Source: Druceiella hillmani
Lineage: Eukaryota; Arthropoda; Insecta; Lepidoptera; Hepialidae
Assembly: GCA_039881145.1 (NCBI GenBank)
Contig: JAYKKI010000087.1
Coordinates: forward strand, 8,362,001-8,426,000
Direction of reading: 5' to 3'
DNA length: 64,000 nucleotides
Part shown: in pieces, positions 52,436-64,000 of the stretch
Layout: the number at the start of each line of letters is the position of its first letter
Numbering within the stretch: the first letter of the stretch is position 1
Made by a program: the position numbers and the translations under genes
Notes under the pieces: generated by a model
The model's input: the letters and a program-made list of their open reading frames with translations, nothing else
The model's database searches: none
What the model was told of the DNA's origin: nothing

Positions 52436-52716
52436 ATCTATAGCCGTCTACTTTGCGGGTGCTCCAAAAGAAGCAACATCGTATTCATGCAGATATTCCA
52501 GAACGAAACAAAAGTAATGCAAAATATCGTAAACGCTATTTGGTACATGAGGAATAGTAAACTCCATCGAGACCTGGAAATGGAACTTGGCCTTATAGTG
52601 TATCTTGAAAATGAAGTCAGATGCAATAAATTTGTTTTATTATAATCATCTTATTTGTCACAAATGTCTAAGGACAAATAAGAAGACTCAAGTGGACGAA
52701 ACCTTCAAGTTAGTGC
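52436..52716 (+). pseudogene. Jockey-like LINE RT C-terminus
   Basis: The frame from 52436 to 52645 reads CGCSKRSNIVFMQIFQNE, then IVNAIWYMRNSKLHRDLEME, then degenerates. This fits the Jockey-clade ending (GCA..SNI..lQ.fQ...LR.IVNAPWYVRN..LHRDL). Near 52688-52716 another frame gives RRLKWTKPSS, matching the RRLKR.KP signature that closes these proteins. The 5' part, including RT motifs A-C, is absent. Confidence 0.7.
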
Positions 52717-54293
52717 AGTAGGCTAGTATAAGATAAGTGTGTAGTGCTTGCGAGTGATATATATAGACTTAGTGTAAGAGCAGATACAACTAGATTAGAT
52801 ACCTCTTTACACTATTGGAGACGGGATACTATTGGATAAGATCTTATTTTTTAGAAACGTATTAATTTAGGATTAGAGAAGGTTCGCTTGTTTGTCAACC
52901 TTGACAAAACTAGAATTGCATAAAATAAAAAAAATAATATAATTTTCTTAAAAAGAATCTTTGAAATTACTATTTTTACAATTCAAACAAATAGCAATTA
53001 TCCGCAATAAAGCTACTAGGGTCAATTAATATTAGCTACATATTAATTGTGAGAAGAGAAAGCCAAAATTTTGATAAACAATCTGGCGACTTCTAAACAA
53101 ATGTATCAACAATGTTTTCCAAAATATGAGGCTCGAAAGCCATGTACACAGTATCCTTTTGTTACGTTTGTTTACACGAATCATTGGGGAACATATATTT
53201 TATTCCTTTTAAATAGGATTTTTATCAGGATATAAAATATGGACCAAAAGAGTGACTGCGTGATTTTCACGTGGGAGAAAAATTACTGAAAAGACATTCG
53301 GGAATGTAATATATCTGTAAAATTACAGCGAATCGTTTTCTCTTATAACATAACATAAACGGACAGAAGTTTATGCGATAAACAGAGTAGCTGATAAGAA
53401 ACTTTACGGGTATCTTAATTTAAGTTTCGTAAAATATTTTAAGTCTTTTTATAATTTTTAAAAGAACACAATGTGTTTTCATGGGAAGTAGATGCAAAGG
53501 AAATTAAAAACGGAGATATTTGTTTTACAAATTGAAATGAAGTCCTTCAAACGAACTGTTGTCTTAGATGCGTACAATATGATATCTTACGTAATAAAAA
53601 TAACACCGAAGTGAAAGCTTTATTTCTAATAATATACCACTAGGCAGCTTTATTTACAAAAATTTTAGGTAATCACTATATTTTCTTTATTCCTAGCTTT
53701 GCTTAAAAGAAAATGAGAAAAAATTCAGAAACGAAAAAATACAGTGGAATACAAAAATACTCACTGAATTATTATCGGTATTTACTATTATAACTTTTTA
53801 CAAAGTCGTTCAGGAAAGAATTTACGAATGAGAAAAGTAAACATTCCAGTCAATCCATCATGAATGGTATACGTCGAGGCATCCACGATGCTTTACTTCA
53901 TCGATATTAATGGGCGGATGGATGAAAATAAATTCATATCTTTAAAAAGTTTACAACTTTAGTACAATTTTATTTAACCAGACATATTAGGTTGCAAAAT
54001 ATACACTTCTTGTCAATAATTTTGGTTTAAAGTTCTACTGTTTCTATGCGAAAATTTTATACTGACAATTTTTGATCGGTTATTTTGACTATAGTTCATG
54101 CCATATATCTATTATTTTATATCATCCTTTTTTATTGTAGAGTTATACTAATCCATTTGCAAAAGGATTAAAGTTTCAAAAAGGGATTTTCTACAGCAAT
54201 AGCGAAAAATGAAAGGTACAAAATCAAAGTTAAATTATTAATGACATTCGTTATTTATAGCCACTCCGCAAAACCCACTCAATGAAATATTCT
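52717..54293. other. No gene seen
   Basis: Probable LINE 3' untranslated remains at the start, then AT-rich DNA without recognised features. Confidence 0.45.
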
Positions 54294-55018
54294 AACAAAA
54301 ATTTTACTCATACTTAATAAAAGATTGCTTCAGTGTCGTGTTATTAATTTTTCCCTTTCTTATTAACTCCTTATCATTCAATGCTAATGCTTAATTTTTT
54401 TTAAGTGAATTGTATGTACGGTTGCGGTTTTTATAGTTTATGCATAATTTATGATTATTTTAACTTAAGCTGTAATTTAATCTATTTATATAACGTGGTT
54501 TGTCAGCCCGAAAAAAACATATTCAAACACTATTAACTTTACTTTAGTGCTGTGAATCTACTAACACGTCGTAACGCCTGCTTCATTATAAATCTTGTAT
54601 ATGGATCAGTCCATATCAACCATATCGACAAGAGCTATCATTGCAGACAAGTACTTTGAGTTTGGAAAATTATGCAGCGAAGTACAGTAAGTTTTCCTTG
54701 TAATTACTATTTCATCTATATTTTATTTGTATATGTATTTTAAATAAATACGATAAAGATGTTCCATTTATATGCCACCGCAATAGAGTTAATAGTGTTT
54801 GAATGTGTTTTTTTCCGGTTGAGAAACCATGTTATGTAAATAGATTAAATTATAACTTAAGTTAAAAACGTCGCAAATTATGCATAAACTATGAAAACCA
54901 CGGCCGTACATACGATTCATTTAAAATATTAAGCATTAGTATTAAATGATAAAGAGTAAGTTAAAATCGGAAACTTTATTAATAGGGTATTGAAGCAATC
55001 TTACATTAAAAATTTGTT
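54294..55018. mobile_element. Foldback element with about 230-bp arms
   Basis: The left arm (about 54294-54540) and right arm (about 54788-55018) are inverted copies. They share taagattgcttca-like ends, atagtttatgcataattt and aacactattaact, with a moderate number of differences. The central 250 bp (54541-54787) is unique and non-coding. Transcribed, it would give a long imperfect hairpin. No target duplication was found. Confidence 0.75.
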
Positions 55019-56184
55019 CGTTCTCTACTCATCACTTTAATTTACATGTCAAAATACAGTTACTTTGTATTCATATTTGTAAAACAATAAACGAAACAAA
55101 TTTTTAAATATTAGATATCGGAATTTTTTTTCAACTTCAAAATGCGACGATGACACAAACTCGAGACTGCACAAAAAAATTTACAAGATTTATGTAAGTC
55201 CTAAACTTGATTATATTTCACTTTATATGACATATAACTTCAGCACGGTCTAAAAAAAGCTTCACCAATTTTGAAACCTGGGTTTCTATCTTGCCGATAT
55301 TATATAATGAAAGAAAACTTTATCTAGCAGGTTCATTAAACTAGTTTTCAATTTAAAATGACATTGACTCCCAAATGTACTCAAAACGTCGTTGTTAAAT
55401 TATGAAACTACGCTTTTCCCTAAACATAGCTTAATTGTCATATGTGAATTACGCAGTGACTATAAATACAAACTTTGACAAAATAATCGAAAGAATGAAA
55501 GCTTGTGAGTGGAAAACGGTACAAACATTTTCAAAGGTAATAGTATTTTATTATACAAGTAAAATTATTGTATAGATCCTGGGAAGCTGATAAAGCAAGA
55601 TTTGTAACGATTTTTTTAATCATAAAAAAATTCGGAAAAACTAGAAAAAAATTTATGTCAATCCACGATATAGTAGCTATGGAAATGTTATTTACCTCAC
55701 TCGACATATTTAACAATTTTCCTTAGCACTAATGAACTGGTATAATTTTTGATTTCAAATTTCATTAGACGCAGAATTCAAAGACATTTGTACAATTTAT
55801 TAAATTAATTAAAATTTTAATAGATGGCTAAGTCATATTAAATATGAACTTGATTGTTGACGTAACGTTCAATAAATATTGTGAAAAGCGGCATTGAAAA
55901 TGTGGGTTACGTTGGATTCTATTCATTAAATGTTCGACCTTATTACAGTATACTGCCTACTCCGAACTTTATTTTTAATTAACAGGTAGGATACTCTTCA
56001 ATGGATTTCAGAATAAAGAACAATTTTTTATTAGATTTTGAAAAATTAAAACAGTGACGAGATATGTGTAAAACAAAGTAATGACGGAGATAATAAATAA
56101 AAATAAAGTTAAGAAATAAAAAGGAATTTACATATTGCACGTTAATAAATAAATCTGTTTTTTGCAATTAATTGGGAATATTTT
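55019..56184. other. No gene seen
   Basis: AT-rich sequence. Frames at 55531-55716 and 55979-56167 on the minus strand are not recognisable. Confidence 0.45.
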
Positions 56185-56440
56185 CACAATTAAATGAAAC
56201 TACGTGATGTAGTATTATTTCTACTTTCTTTTATTTCTTTACCACGACTTAGATTTCGTTGTATTACAACATCTTCAGGTGGGCAAAGATCTTTGCTAAT
56301 ATCCTACCTGAAGATGTCATACAACGAAACCTAGGTCGTGGTAAATAAATTAAAGAAAGTAGAAATAATACTACATCACGTAGTTTCATTTAATCGTGAA
56401 TAATGAATTTCTACAAAATTAACGCCAAGTATATTCAATA
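56185..56440 (+). mobile_element. Foldback element, full-length copy
   Basis: Runs from the standard 5' start (cacaattaaatgaaactacg) through both arms to the 3' tail (aacgccaagtatattcaata). The loop is short (gcaaagatctttgc). The sense hammerhead region reads CTAC, CTGAAGA, TGTCATACAAC, GAAA, CCTAGGTC, GTGG; stem II is shortened and stem I weakened. The left arm antisense copy keeps acatcttcaggtggg. The flanking repeat is unclear: aatatttt on the left against catatttt on the right. Confidence 0.85.
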
Positions 56441-59400
56441 TGAGCATATTTTTTTAAATTCTAGGACCCATTTGTAAATAAGTGCGTTTTTTTATGTTAC
56501 CATTCATAAAACACCACGCCTCTTCAGTAAATTTTTTTTGCTGCCCTTAGTCAAATAACGTTAATCGTAATATTTTATTTTTCAAAATACGTTCTTTGGA
56601 ACTTCCAAAAATTTTTTCACTTTTAAATTAAAAGTCGTATTTGTCCAATTGTATTTTTACCTATTTGATCATTGGAGACGTGTACGGTTTAATATTATCT
56701 ACGCACCTTCATCACCAATTTAAAAAACATTCTACACACAGCTTCCCCTCTTCGATTTATTCAAATTATATTACCGTAACCTGAGTTCAATTTACAAATA
56801 TTTGTGATAAAAAATCCCCTTCTTTCATTTTTAACGTTTCTAATAATCCTATAATTTCATTATATTTTGGCTTTAGATTTCTAAAATTTATTAGCACATT
56901 GCTTTGAATTACATTTCTAGAACAGAATAGATACTCTTCTAATTCTTGAGCATTGAAAAAAGTTTATGATATACTTTCCACTCTGCACATAAATAGATTA
57001 CGGAATTCAGACTAGCTGTTCTTGAAACGTGTGTTTATATTGAAAGAGCAGCTAATCTGAAGTGAAAGTGGATAGAGGTACCACAAGATAAAGAGGATTA
57101 GCATATACTACAGGATACCAAAATGGTTAGAAATGCCTAAGAAGAGGGACGTATATATTGTTCTCTCGCATTTTAACTAGTTAAAATTAGCTTCAAATCA
57201 CATTATTTTCCTATCATAAGTCTATGCAACACTTGTTCCATTCCTTAATTCTGCAATGTCTCATGTTTCTATGTGATCTTTTGCTTAAGGGGATTATAAA
57301 TTATTCGAACTCCAGTACATATAAGTATTTGACAATCAACACTTATTCACCAGCAATTCATCTGTGAATTGTGTTTTATAGATATTTTGAATATTACAAA
57401 TTTGCTTTATATTTAATTTAAATCAAAAATGAAGTTAAGAGAAACGATCGACGGAAATCAAAATCCATTATTTATTAAAATAATAATTATATTTAATATT
57501 TCATTCACAATATAAATAAATGATAATCGATAGTTAAAATAATAAATATGAACGTATTTTTTTCATTTAGTATGTAGACTTGGGTAACATTTGAGAAAGC
57601 TAGAACATATAATCAATTGTCAAATTTAATGAATTTTTGTTTAAATATTGTAATTAATAAAAAAATTTCATAGTTCCATATAACTTTAAAGTGGTAATTT
57701 TACTCATCATCCTGCTTATCACTATAATGTTTACAGAGGAAGAAAAATATCAAAATGAGATACTATTTTGTCTTGAATCAAATTTATTATAACGATATGC
57801 AAAAGAAAATAACAAAATTAAAAAAAAAAATTATTAAACGTTGTATAACTGTTTCTTTTATCCTTGTATGAGGGATTGAATAGTGCTGTTAAGGACCCCT
57901 TGAAAGAATTTTATCCTGAAAACCTTCATTTTATTAGTTCTTTCTTCATTTTATTATAAACCTTCATTTTATTATAGTGTAGAATTCGTTTCTATGATGA
58001 TATTATATATTGTTAGTTCGCATTGTGAATTTTGTTCTTGGTATGATTTTGTTGCTTCTGAGTTAGGTAATATTTTTGAAATAAATTATCTCTAATAGTA
58101 TTACAAAATATATCTATGATATAATTAATAGTATGACTATGAATTAATAGTATGACTATAGAATCAAGCAGGTCCTTATAAAAAAACACGAAAATATCAC
58201 TTCTCTGTTAAGTTCAATATTTGTGATAAAATACATTATAATTTATTTAACTTGGAAATATGACATGGTTATATTATGTACTGTTATTACTTGTTTTCAT
58301 GTTTCATATTTATATTTCTCACGTTGGTCACATAATATTATGTGACAATCGTTTACTCGGAATCGAGCAAAAGAACCAGTGTCTTATGAGTAGTTTGTTA
58401 TTTTGAAAGCCTTGTAATTATTAAGTAATTAGGTTGTCGCGCTCCGTAATGTAGACAGTTAGATTCTTTATGGATCGCACTTAATGACGTATCAAACAAT
58501 GATAATCTGACATCAATCGTTAATTTCAAATGGTCCTCAAAAATTACGCTGCTTTCATGAGTATATTGACTGTATATAAAACAAAGAGTAAGTAGGTAGC
58601 TATTCTACATCTTTTGTGCAGTACTATGTTCCATTGTGACGTGGGTATTTCCCATTTGCGTACATGATGTGAATGACACCTCATTGTACATATTGTCACA
58701 TGACAGTCTCAAATTATACAAATTTAACCAGGCGTGTCGCACACCAATTTCTTTACATAATTATAGCATCACCCATTACCCACTGCGTCATCTTATATTA
58801 AATTCTATTACGATTGAGTAGCTTAGTCTTCATCTCTTTGCCAAAATTGTCATATATCTGGTAGCTTTTATTCTTTTTTTTTATTTTAAAACAATACCGG
58901 CTACCTTTTTTTCGGACACAGTCTTTTTTCCTTTGAGACCATTACTGCAACAACATGAAAAGTATTTCAAGTTCATATGAGATTGAAATTATAAATTTTG
59001 AATTGCAATCGATTGCAATCGTTCGACAAAGAAAATAAAAATATCACGAAAAGGATACAAAATTATTACTTATTTCAAAAAAATCCGAAACTATTTATTG
59101 ACATCAAATTGGTGGTAAATATTTATGTTAATTAACTGTTAATTACTATAGCAATGCTTTAAAACTAATTGTCTTACATAATATTGAAGAACGGTTTGAT
59201 TATTATAAGGTGTTAAATAAAATCGAACATCCGTATAAATATTAAAAAAGATGCCAAAAAATCAACAATCTTTTCAACACTTATATATGGATGCTAAAAG
59301 TGGATATTTACTGAGTATATAATAAAAAAAATGCATACATTTCAAAGTACAACCTAGAGGAAAATGAGTTTGGTATAAAAATAATTATCGTCTTAGAAAT

Positions 59401-59446
59401 GCCAATATTAAAAAGATTACGGATAATCGACCTCGCCGCACCCTCT
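56441..59446. other. No gene seen; 19-bp direct repeat
   Basis: 58124-58161 carries a 19-bp unit (aattaatagtatgactatg) twice in tandem. Otherwise AT-rich DNA without a gene. Confidence 0.45.
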
Positions 59447-59640
59447 TGTAAATTCAAACAGACGGGGCACGTGGCACGAGCCGTCGTCGCCAGATCCTGG
59501 AACGCAGCAGGCTGCGAGGGCGTGCTCGCGTCAGCTGGAGCGATGACGTGAAGACTGCCTCAAAATCGACCTGGATCAGATTAGCGACTGACAGACCGAT
59601 AGAGGACCATGGAGGAGGCATTTACTCACGAATTGGTACC
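59447..59640 (+). pseudogene. LINE reverse transcriptase C-terminal scrap, GC-rich
   Basis: 59447-59494 reads KFKQTGHVARAVVAR. After a frameshift, 59491-59637 reads ILERSRLRGRARVSWSDDV, then WIRLATDRPIEDHGGGIY. This matches the LINE ending GHVAR ... ILE.R.RGRPR.RWSDDV ... W.R.A.DR..W...G.A. The piece is far richer in G+C than its surroundings, suggesting a later arrival than most local DNA. RT motifs are absent. Confidence 0.65.
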
Positions 59641-60571
59641 CAAATATCATTATTTTAAAGTAAAAGATTTAGTTCACGTCAAATTTAAGGAATAATGCTG
59701 GTTACACTTAATTTTGAAATTTATTAAACATATTTAATTGCAAGTAATGGTTGGTACCATCAGGTACAGTTAGTTGGAATTCATACAAATGATAGTGAAC
59801 TAAATCGGGAATTCGTCATTCACCAAATAAATATATACTTTTATTTTATTCCATTATATTCACATCTTTGTAAGTCGTGAAATGGTGTTATGGGAAAAGA
59901 AAGCTTATTATTTTTATCACTGTCAGGTCTTAAAGGAAATTAGGGGATTATTTGAGATTGATTTTCTGTGGCTTTCAATTATGTTGAGATTTCCGCATAA
60001 TAATTACAACATAATTGATAAAGAACCTGTTTTTGACCCAATATTTTGCAATTTTCAAATACTCATTTCATTTTCAAGCGCTCACGGGAGTTAAAGTATT
60101 AATTACAATTAAACATTTTTATTTAGCTTCACGTTCCGTGTGTTTTCCGTGATTAAAATTTCGAGACGGTTTCGATTTTTTTTCACATATCTGCTATGAA
60201 TTAATTGCTTCTCACAAACATTTTCTACGTTTTCAGTCCCCCATGCCAATATGACATCTTGCCAATATCAATCTTAGATTTCCAAGTTCTTATGCCGCAG
60301 TTGGAAGGTTTGCCTAAGGCGTGAGCCTTGAAAATTTGTTTGTTTTAAATTAATATTTTGGGCCCGAAGCATATACATTGTCATTCAACTCCAGGTTTTA
60401 ACACTTCATTCCTGATACTGCAGTGATATAATTTGTTTCAATCGTGAGCCTTGAAAATTTGTTGGTTAATTTAAGGATTATTTTTGTAATTTCTAGAAAT
60501 TTAGTAAAAGGGTTTGCAATTGCTTTTATAAGTTTTTTTAAGTCAGAAAATAAAACATGTTTAGAATAAAC
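59641..60571. other. No gene seen; short duplicated phrase
   Basis: cgtgagccttgaaaatttgt occurs at about 60320 and again at about 60443. The frame 59882-60094 is unrecognised. Confidence 0.45.
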
Positions 60572-60583
60572 ATATTTAAGTGT

Positions 60584-60850
60584 CCAAAATTAAATGAAAC
60601 TACGTGATGTAGTATTATTTCTACTATCTTTAATTTCTTTACCACGACCTAGGTTTCGTTGTAATACAACATCTTCAGGTCTCGAATCTTTGCTCAGAAT
60701 CTTTGCTTATATCCCACCTGAAGATGTTGTAATACAACGAAACCTAGGTCGTGGTAAAGAAATTAAATATAGTAGAAATAATACTACATCACGTAGTTTC
60801 ATTTAATTGTGAATAATGAATTTCTACAAAATTAACGCCAAATATATTCA
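60584..60850 (+). mobile_element. Foldback element with the best hammerhead motif
   Basis: The most complete plus-strand copy: 5' start (ccaaaattaaatgaaactac), left arm, loop (about 60680-60712), right arm and 3' tail (aattaacgccaaatatattca). The 12-bp direct repeat atatttaagtgt lies at 60572-60583 and 60851-60862. Its first two or three bases may belong to the element end, which in other copies reads attcaata. The palindrome produces a 70-codon frame (60594-60806) that is not a gene. Confidence 0.9.
60714..60754 (+). ncRNA. Candidate minimal type I hammerhead ribozyme
   Basis: CCAC 60714-60717; CTGAAGA 60718-60724; unpaired T 60725; stem II GTTGT/ACAAC around AAT (60726-60738); GAAA 60739-60742; minimal stem III ACC/GGT; C17-type C at 60750; GTGG 60751-60754 closing stem I. 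Predicted cleavage would follow C60750. The left arm contains the same motif in antisense, so in the full transcript the ribozyme fold competes with the long hairpin. The extra U before stem II is the one departure from the classic core. Confidence 0.55.
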
Positions 60851-60862
60851 ATATTTAAGTGT

Positions 60863-62668
60863 AATAACGGTTAAGAAACAATTCTCAAGTCAGGATTTTT
60901 GTTAATTTTATTTATTGCATCTTGAAGACAAACTTGGGCTATAGATCTATAAATTGATACGCGAATAGTTAACAATATAAAAGCAACGAAGACGCCATGT
61001 CTTGTAAGAAAAAAGTCTTTCAGAAGTTTTTTCACTCCGATACAAGTTTTTTCACTACGATACATTGAAAAGTAACCAATAACTATTTTCCTTTTACTAT
61101 AATTATTTTATTTTAATGTAGTACCTAATTTATTAAGGAATAAAGACATAAGCCAGTGTAAACCTGTTTTGAATTCGTTTAAAAAGAATTTAATTAGTGA
61201 TTGATTCAAATTAACAACTTGTAAGGTTAAATGGTTCTTCTGTTCGAAGAGCCATCGCTTAGTCTCTATTTAGTATAAATTGGCCCACAGCTCAGTACCT
61301 GGAATTTTCCATGCCAGCGTGCCTTTGAATAGTGTCCGATTATTTTGTACATATTTCGATGCTTTGATGATGTTCCGTTTGTTTCTCCGTTTTATATTTC
61401 TAATAGTGATTCAAATAATAGCAGCAAATAATTTCAATGAGTTTCTTGAAATCTTCAGTTAAAGTTGTGGAAAAATTAATTTAGTCTTCTTTTTGTTCAA
61501 TTTTATTATAATGAAAATTTTTAGTCTTTTATAGATTGATTATTATTATTATTCTATATTATTGTTCTTATTATAGTCTTTCTAGTTCCTAATTTCATAT
61601 ACTCTATAATCTGAGTTGTTATTTTTACTTATTTTCTTGTTATCTATACGTGGTATTAAAATGTCGAAAAAAAATATTTGTCGCTATTACCATACTTTTA
61701 TAAACTTAAGTCATTGCATAAGAGTTCAAGTTTTTATGATTGAGGTGTTTAAAAGAAAACTGAGTTTAGTATTAAATTGTAATAAAAATGAACTAATAAT
61801 GTCAAAAAAAATCAAATCTTTAGCTACAAGATGATTACATACATTTTGTACAAAACCATTTCAGTCGTAAGTAAATAGAGTTCATTTAATTCACAAGTCG
61901 AAATTTTATAGCGGAATGCTTCAAATGCACCTTTGTCAATGTGAGCTGAAATATGCGTACCAGGTATTTACTTTTTTTAAAAATTTCTTATATTTATTTC
62001 AATTCCATCGCGGTAATACAAAAATACCTTATTTGTCACTGAAAGAACTTTACGCGTCAATTAAAAAAAAAAAAGTTGTCATCAATTGGTATGTTATCTA
62101 GACGATACTGAAATATGTTGATTTTTCTTATTTTCAATTATAATATTTTACTATTAAGTTCATTAGCAATATGAGATTATTTTGGAATAAAAAGTTCATA
62201 TTTATACTACTCTTTTAAATTATAAACATTTCAAGAACTATCTCATCTCTTTGTAATCTTAATCGTAACGTGTCGGAATTATACGTTCGAATCATCTGGC
62301 ATGGTGTTCAAGAAAAATGTGGAAATATGAAGAAAGGATATTAGTTCAAAATTTACAGTAAAATAGATCTTATAGAGAAATAACTTTTGCATATAGAACA
62401 CAAAAAGGATTCTTTTTTTATATTTTTGTTATTTTGTGTTTGTGAGAAATATGCCGATTTCTAGCTCTACTCCAGTGATAGTATTATCGATACTCTGTAT
62501 AAGTTCGTAGTAAGTTTTCGTAATTAGGTCGCCATCATCTTTCATCATGCTTATTTTACAGGTTTTGTTTTCATTGTTTTCTTTATTTTGTTAGGATTTT
62601 TTTCAAAACGGCTTATCTAATTGACATAGAGTTTAACAAATATATATAAATTTAAATACTCAGATTAA
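60863..62668. other. No gene seen; 20-bp tandem pair
   Basis: 61023-61062 holds a 20-bp unit (aagttttttcactccgatac) twice, differing at one base. Frames such as 61280-61462 and 61616-61834 have no recognisable features. Confidence 0.45.
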
Positions 62669-62670
62669 TA

Positions 62671-62751
<81 letters not shown>

Positions 62752-62756
62752 ATATG
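62669..62756. repeat. (AT)n microsatellite
   Basis: Nearly 90 bp of AT with a few TTTA, GTAT and ACAT interruptions. Confidence 0.95.
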
Positions 62757-64000
62757 TTATATAATATCTTCATTTAACATTAGTATATTGAGCAATAACC
62801 ATATCGGAGAAGCCGTATGTATTTTGATATTAAACTTCGAAAGCACCATAGCTATATTTAAACAAGATAAGAACATATTAAATACAAAATAAAAATATAT
62901 ACCAAAATATTTAACGTTGTTTAGCTTTATCTTGCATAATTGGAACATAGAAATATATTTTTATTAATTTAAATAAATTAAATGGTTCTAGTTATAATTA
63001 AATATGGTTAAAAGAAATTACAAACGACAATAAAATTTACCAAAAAATTCTGTTTGTGTATGGTCCATTGTTAATAATTATTTGTTATTACGTGTTATTT
63101 ATTATAGAGTAACGTATTTATTAAAGAGTAACGTAATTAGAGTATATTATAGAGTTCTAAACGCGATTAATATTGCATATTATTGTGATATGAAAAATCT
63201 ATTAAAAAAATAAGTATACATAGAAGTATAAAATAAATAAAATTGAAAGAAAAAAAACTATAAATATCGAGATTATTTTTTAAAGCTTGTCGTAAAAATA
63301 ATAACATTTTTGGGACTTTTCCAAAATTTTTATTCTTTTTGTGTACCGTATCTCAAAAGGACATTAACTTAATCTTTATAAGACCACTTAAATAACCGTC
63401 CGATTGGCAAAGGTGCTTTCTGAAGGACACTTTGACGAATGAATCTATAATTCGTGTTTGAAAAGGCATATTAACTATAATATATTTCAAGAGTTAACAC
63501 TAAAAATAGCCGCATGGAAATTTTATAAATGGTAAATGAAGTAATCAAAATTTTTTTTTTATATTTAATACATCGTTTAACCAATTGGCTGAGTAAATTG
63601 TAACTTTTCAAAATTTTCAGAAAATATTAGTTAATATTATCAAAAATGTTATAAACATAATTTAACGAAATATATCTAATCGTCCCATGAATCCATCTAC
63701 AAAACTTCTAAAGTTCTAATAATTAACTCCATAAAATTTCATATAAACTTTACCGGATATCCTCACCAGAAGTTTATATAAAGTTTAAGGGAAAATTATA
63801 TTGATGTTTCTAAGTCTTATCATTTTTGCGAATTTCGCTATATTTTTATACTGAAATAATTCAAGAAGTAAGAAGACATTTACAGTTTATTTTAGTGTAC
63901 TTAAGTAGAAAATATTATCCGGAAATAACCTAATAAATAATGCTATCGGACCTTGGCGCATGTAACTTTTATATAAATACATTTTTGTATATCATAATTT
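62757..64000. other. No gene seen
   Basis: AT-rich DNA to the end of the window. A short repeated phrase agagtaacgta is present at about 63107 and 63125. Confidence 0.45.

Overview
The window looks like AT-rich nuclear DNA from an animal, most likely an insect or other arthropod. By eye it is roughly 70% A+T. It carries decayed Jockey/CR1-type LINE fragments, Helitron-like pieces and many dinucleotide microsatellites. I found no intact host gene, no rRNA and no confident tRNA. Almost every ORF above 60 codons is a chance reading of AT-rich DNA, of a microsatellite or of a palindrome. The stretch is therefore intergenic, or the inside of a very large intron. The order of animal is not fixed by anything I can see.

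Layout. 1-194 is a (GT)n tract. 3869-4178 is a 108-bp minisatellite. 4871-7350 is a broken LINE whose reverse transcriptase can still be followed from the linker to the C-terminus. 9139-10330 (+) and 29803-30740 (-) are two copies of one Helitron-like element; each has the last part of a PIF1-type helicase followed by about 140-bp tandem units. 21766-23208 is an AT-extreme block with inverted ends. 25784-28452 is a 2.7-kb structure with about 280-bp inverted arms. 54294-55018 is a smaller foldback. LINE C-terminal scraps lie at 16013-16153, 25261-25450, 52436-52716 and 59447-59640. A possible piggyBac-like remnant lies at 51289-51900. Several short near-perfect hairpins and old tandem duplications fill part of the rest.

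The most interesting item is a short repeat family of about 225-270 bp, present as six insertions plus one duplicated fragment (7404, 8234, 31320, 33245, 39051, 56185 and 60584). Each complete copy is a long hairpin with arms of roughly 100 nt, followed by a 3' tail ending in cgccaaatatattcaata. Five insertions are flanked by 8-12 bp direct repeats that differ from copy to copy, so this is a mobile element. It has one defined 3' end, a nearly constant 5' end and one clear 5' truncation, which points to an RNA intermediate. The 3' arm contains a pattern matching a minimal type I hammerhead ribozyme: CTGAAGA, a GTTGT/ACAAC stem, GAAA, a tiny ACC/GGT stem, C, and CCAC/GTGG as stem I. I read the family as a candidate non-autonomous, hammerhead-bearing foldback retroelement, comparable to Penelope-like-element ribozymes and retrozymes. 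The ribozyme activity and the partner element are inferred, not shown.
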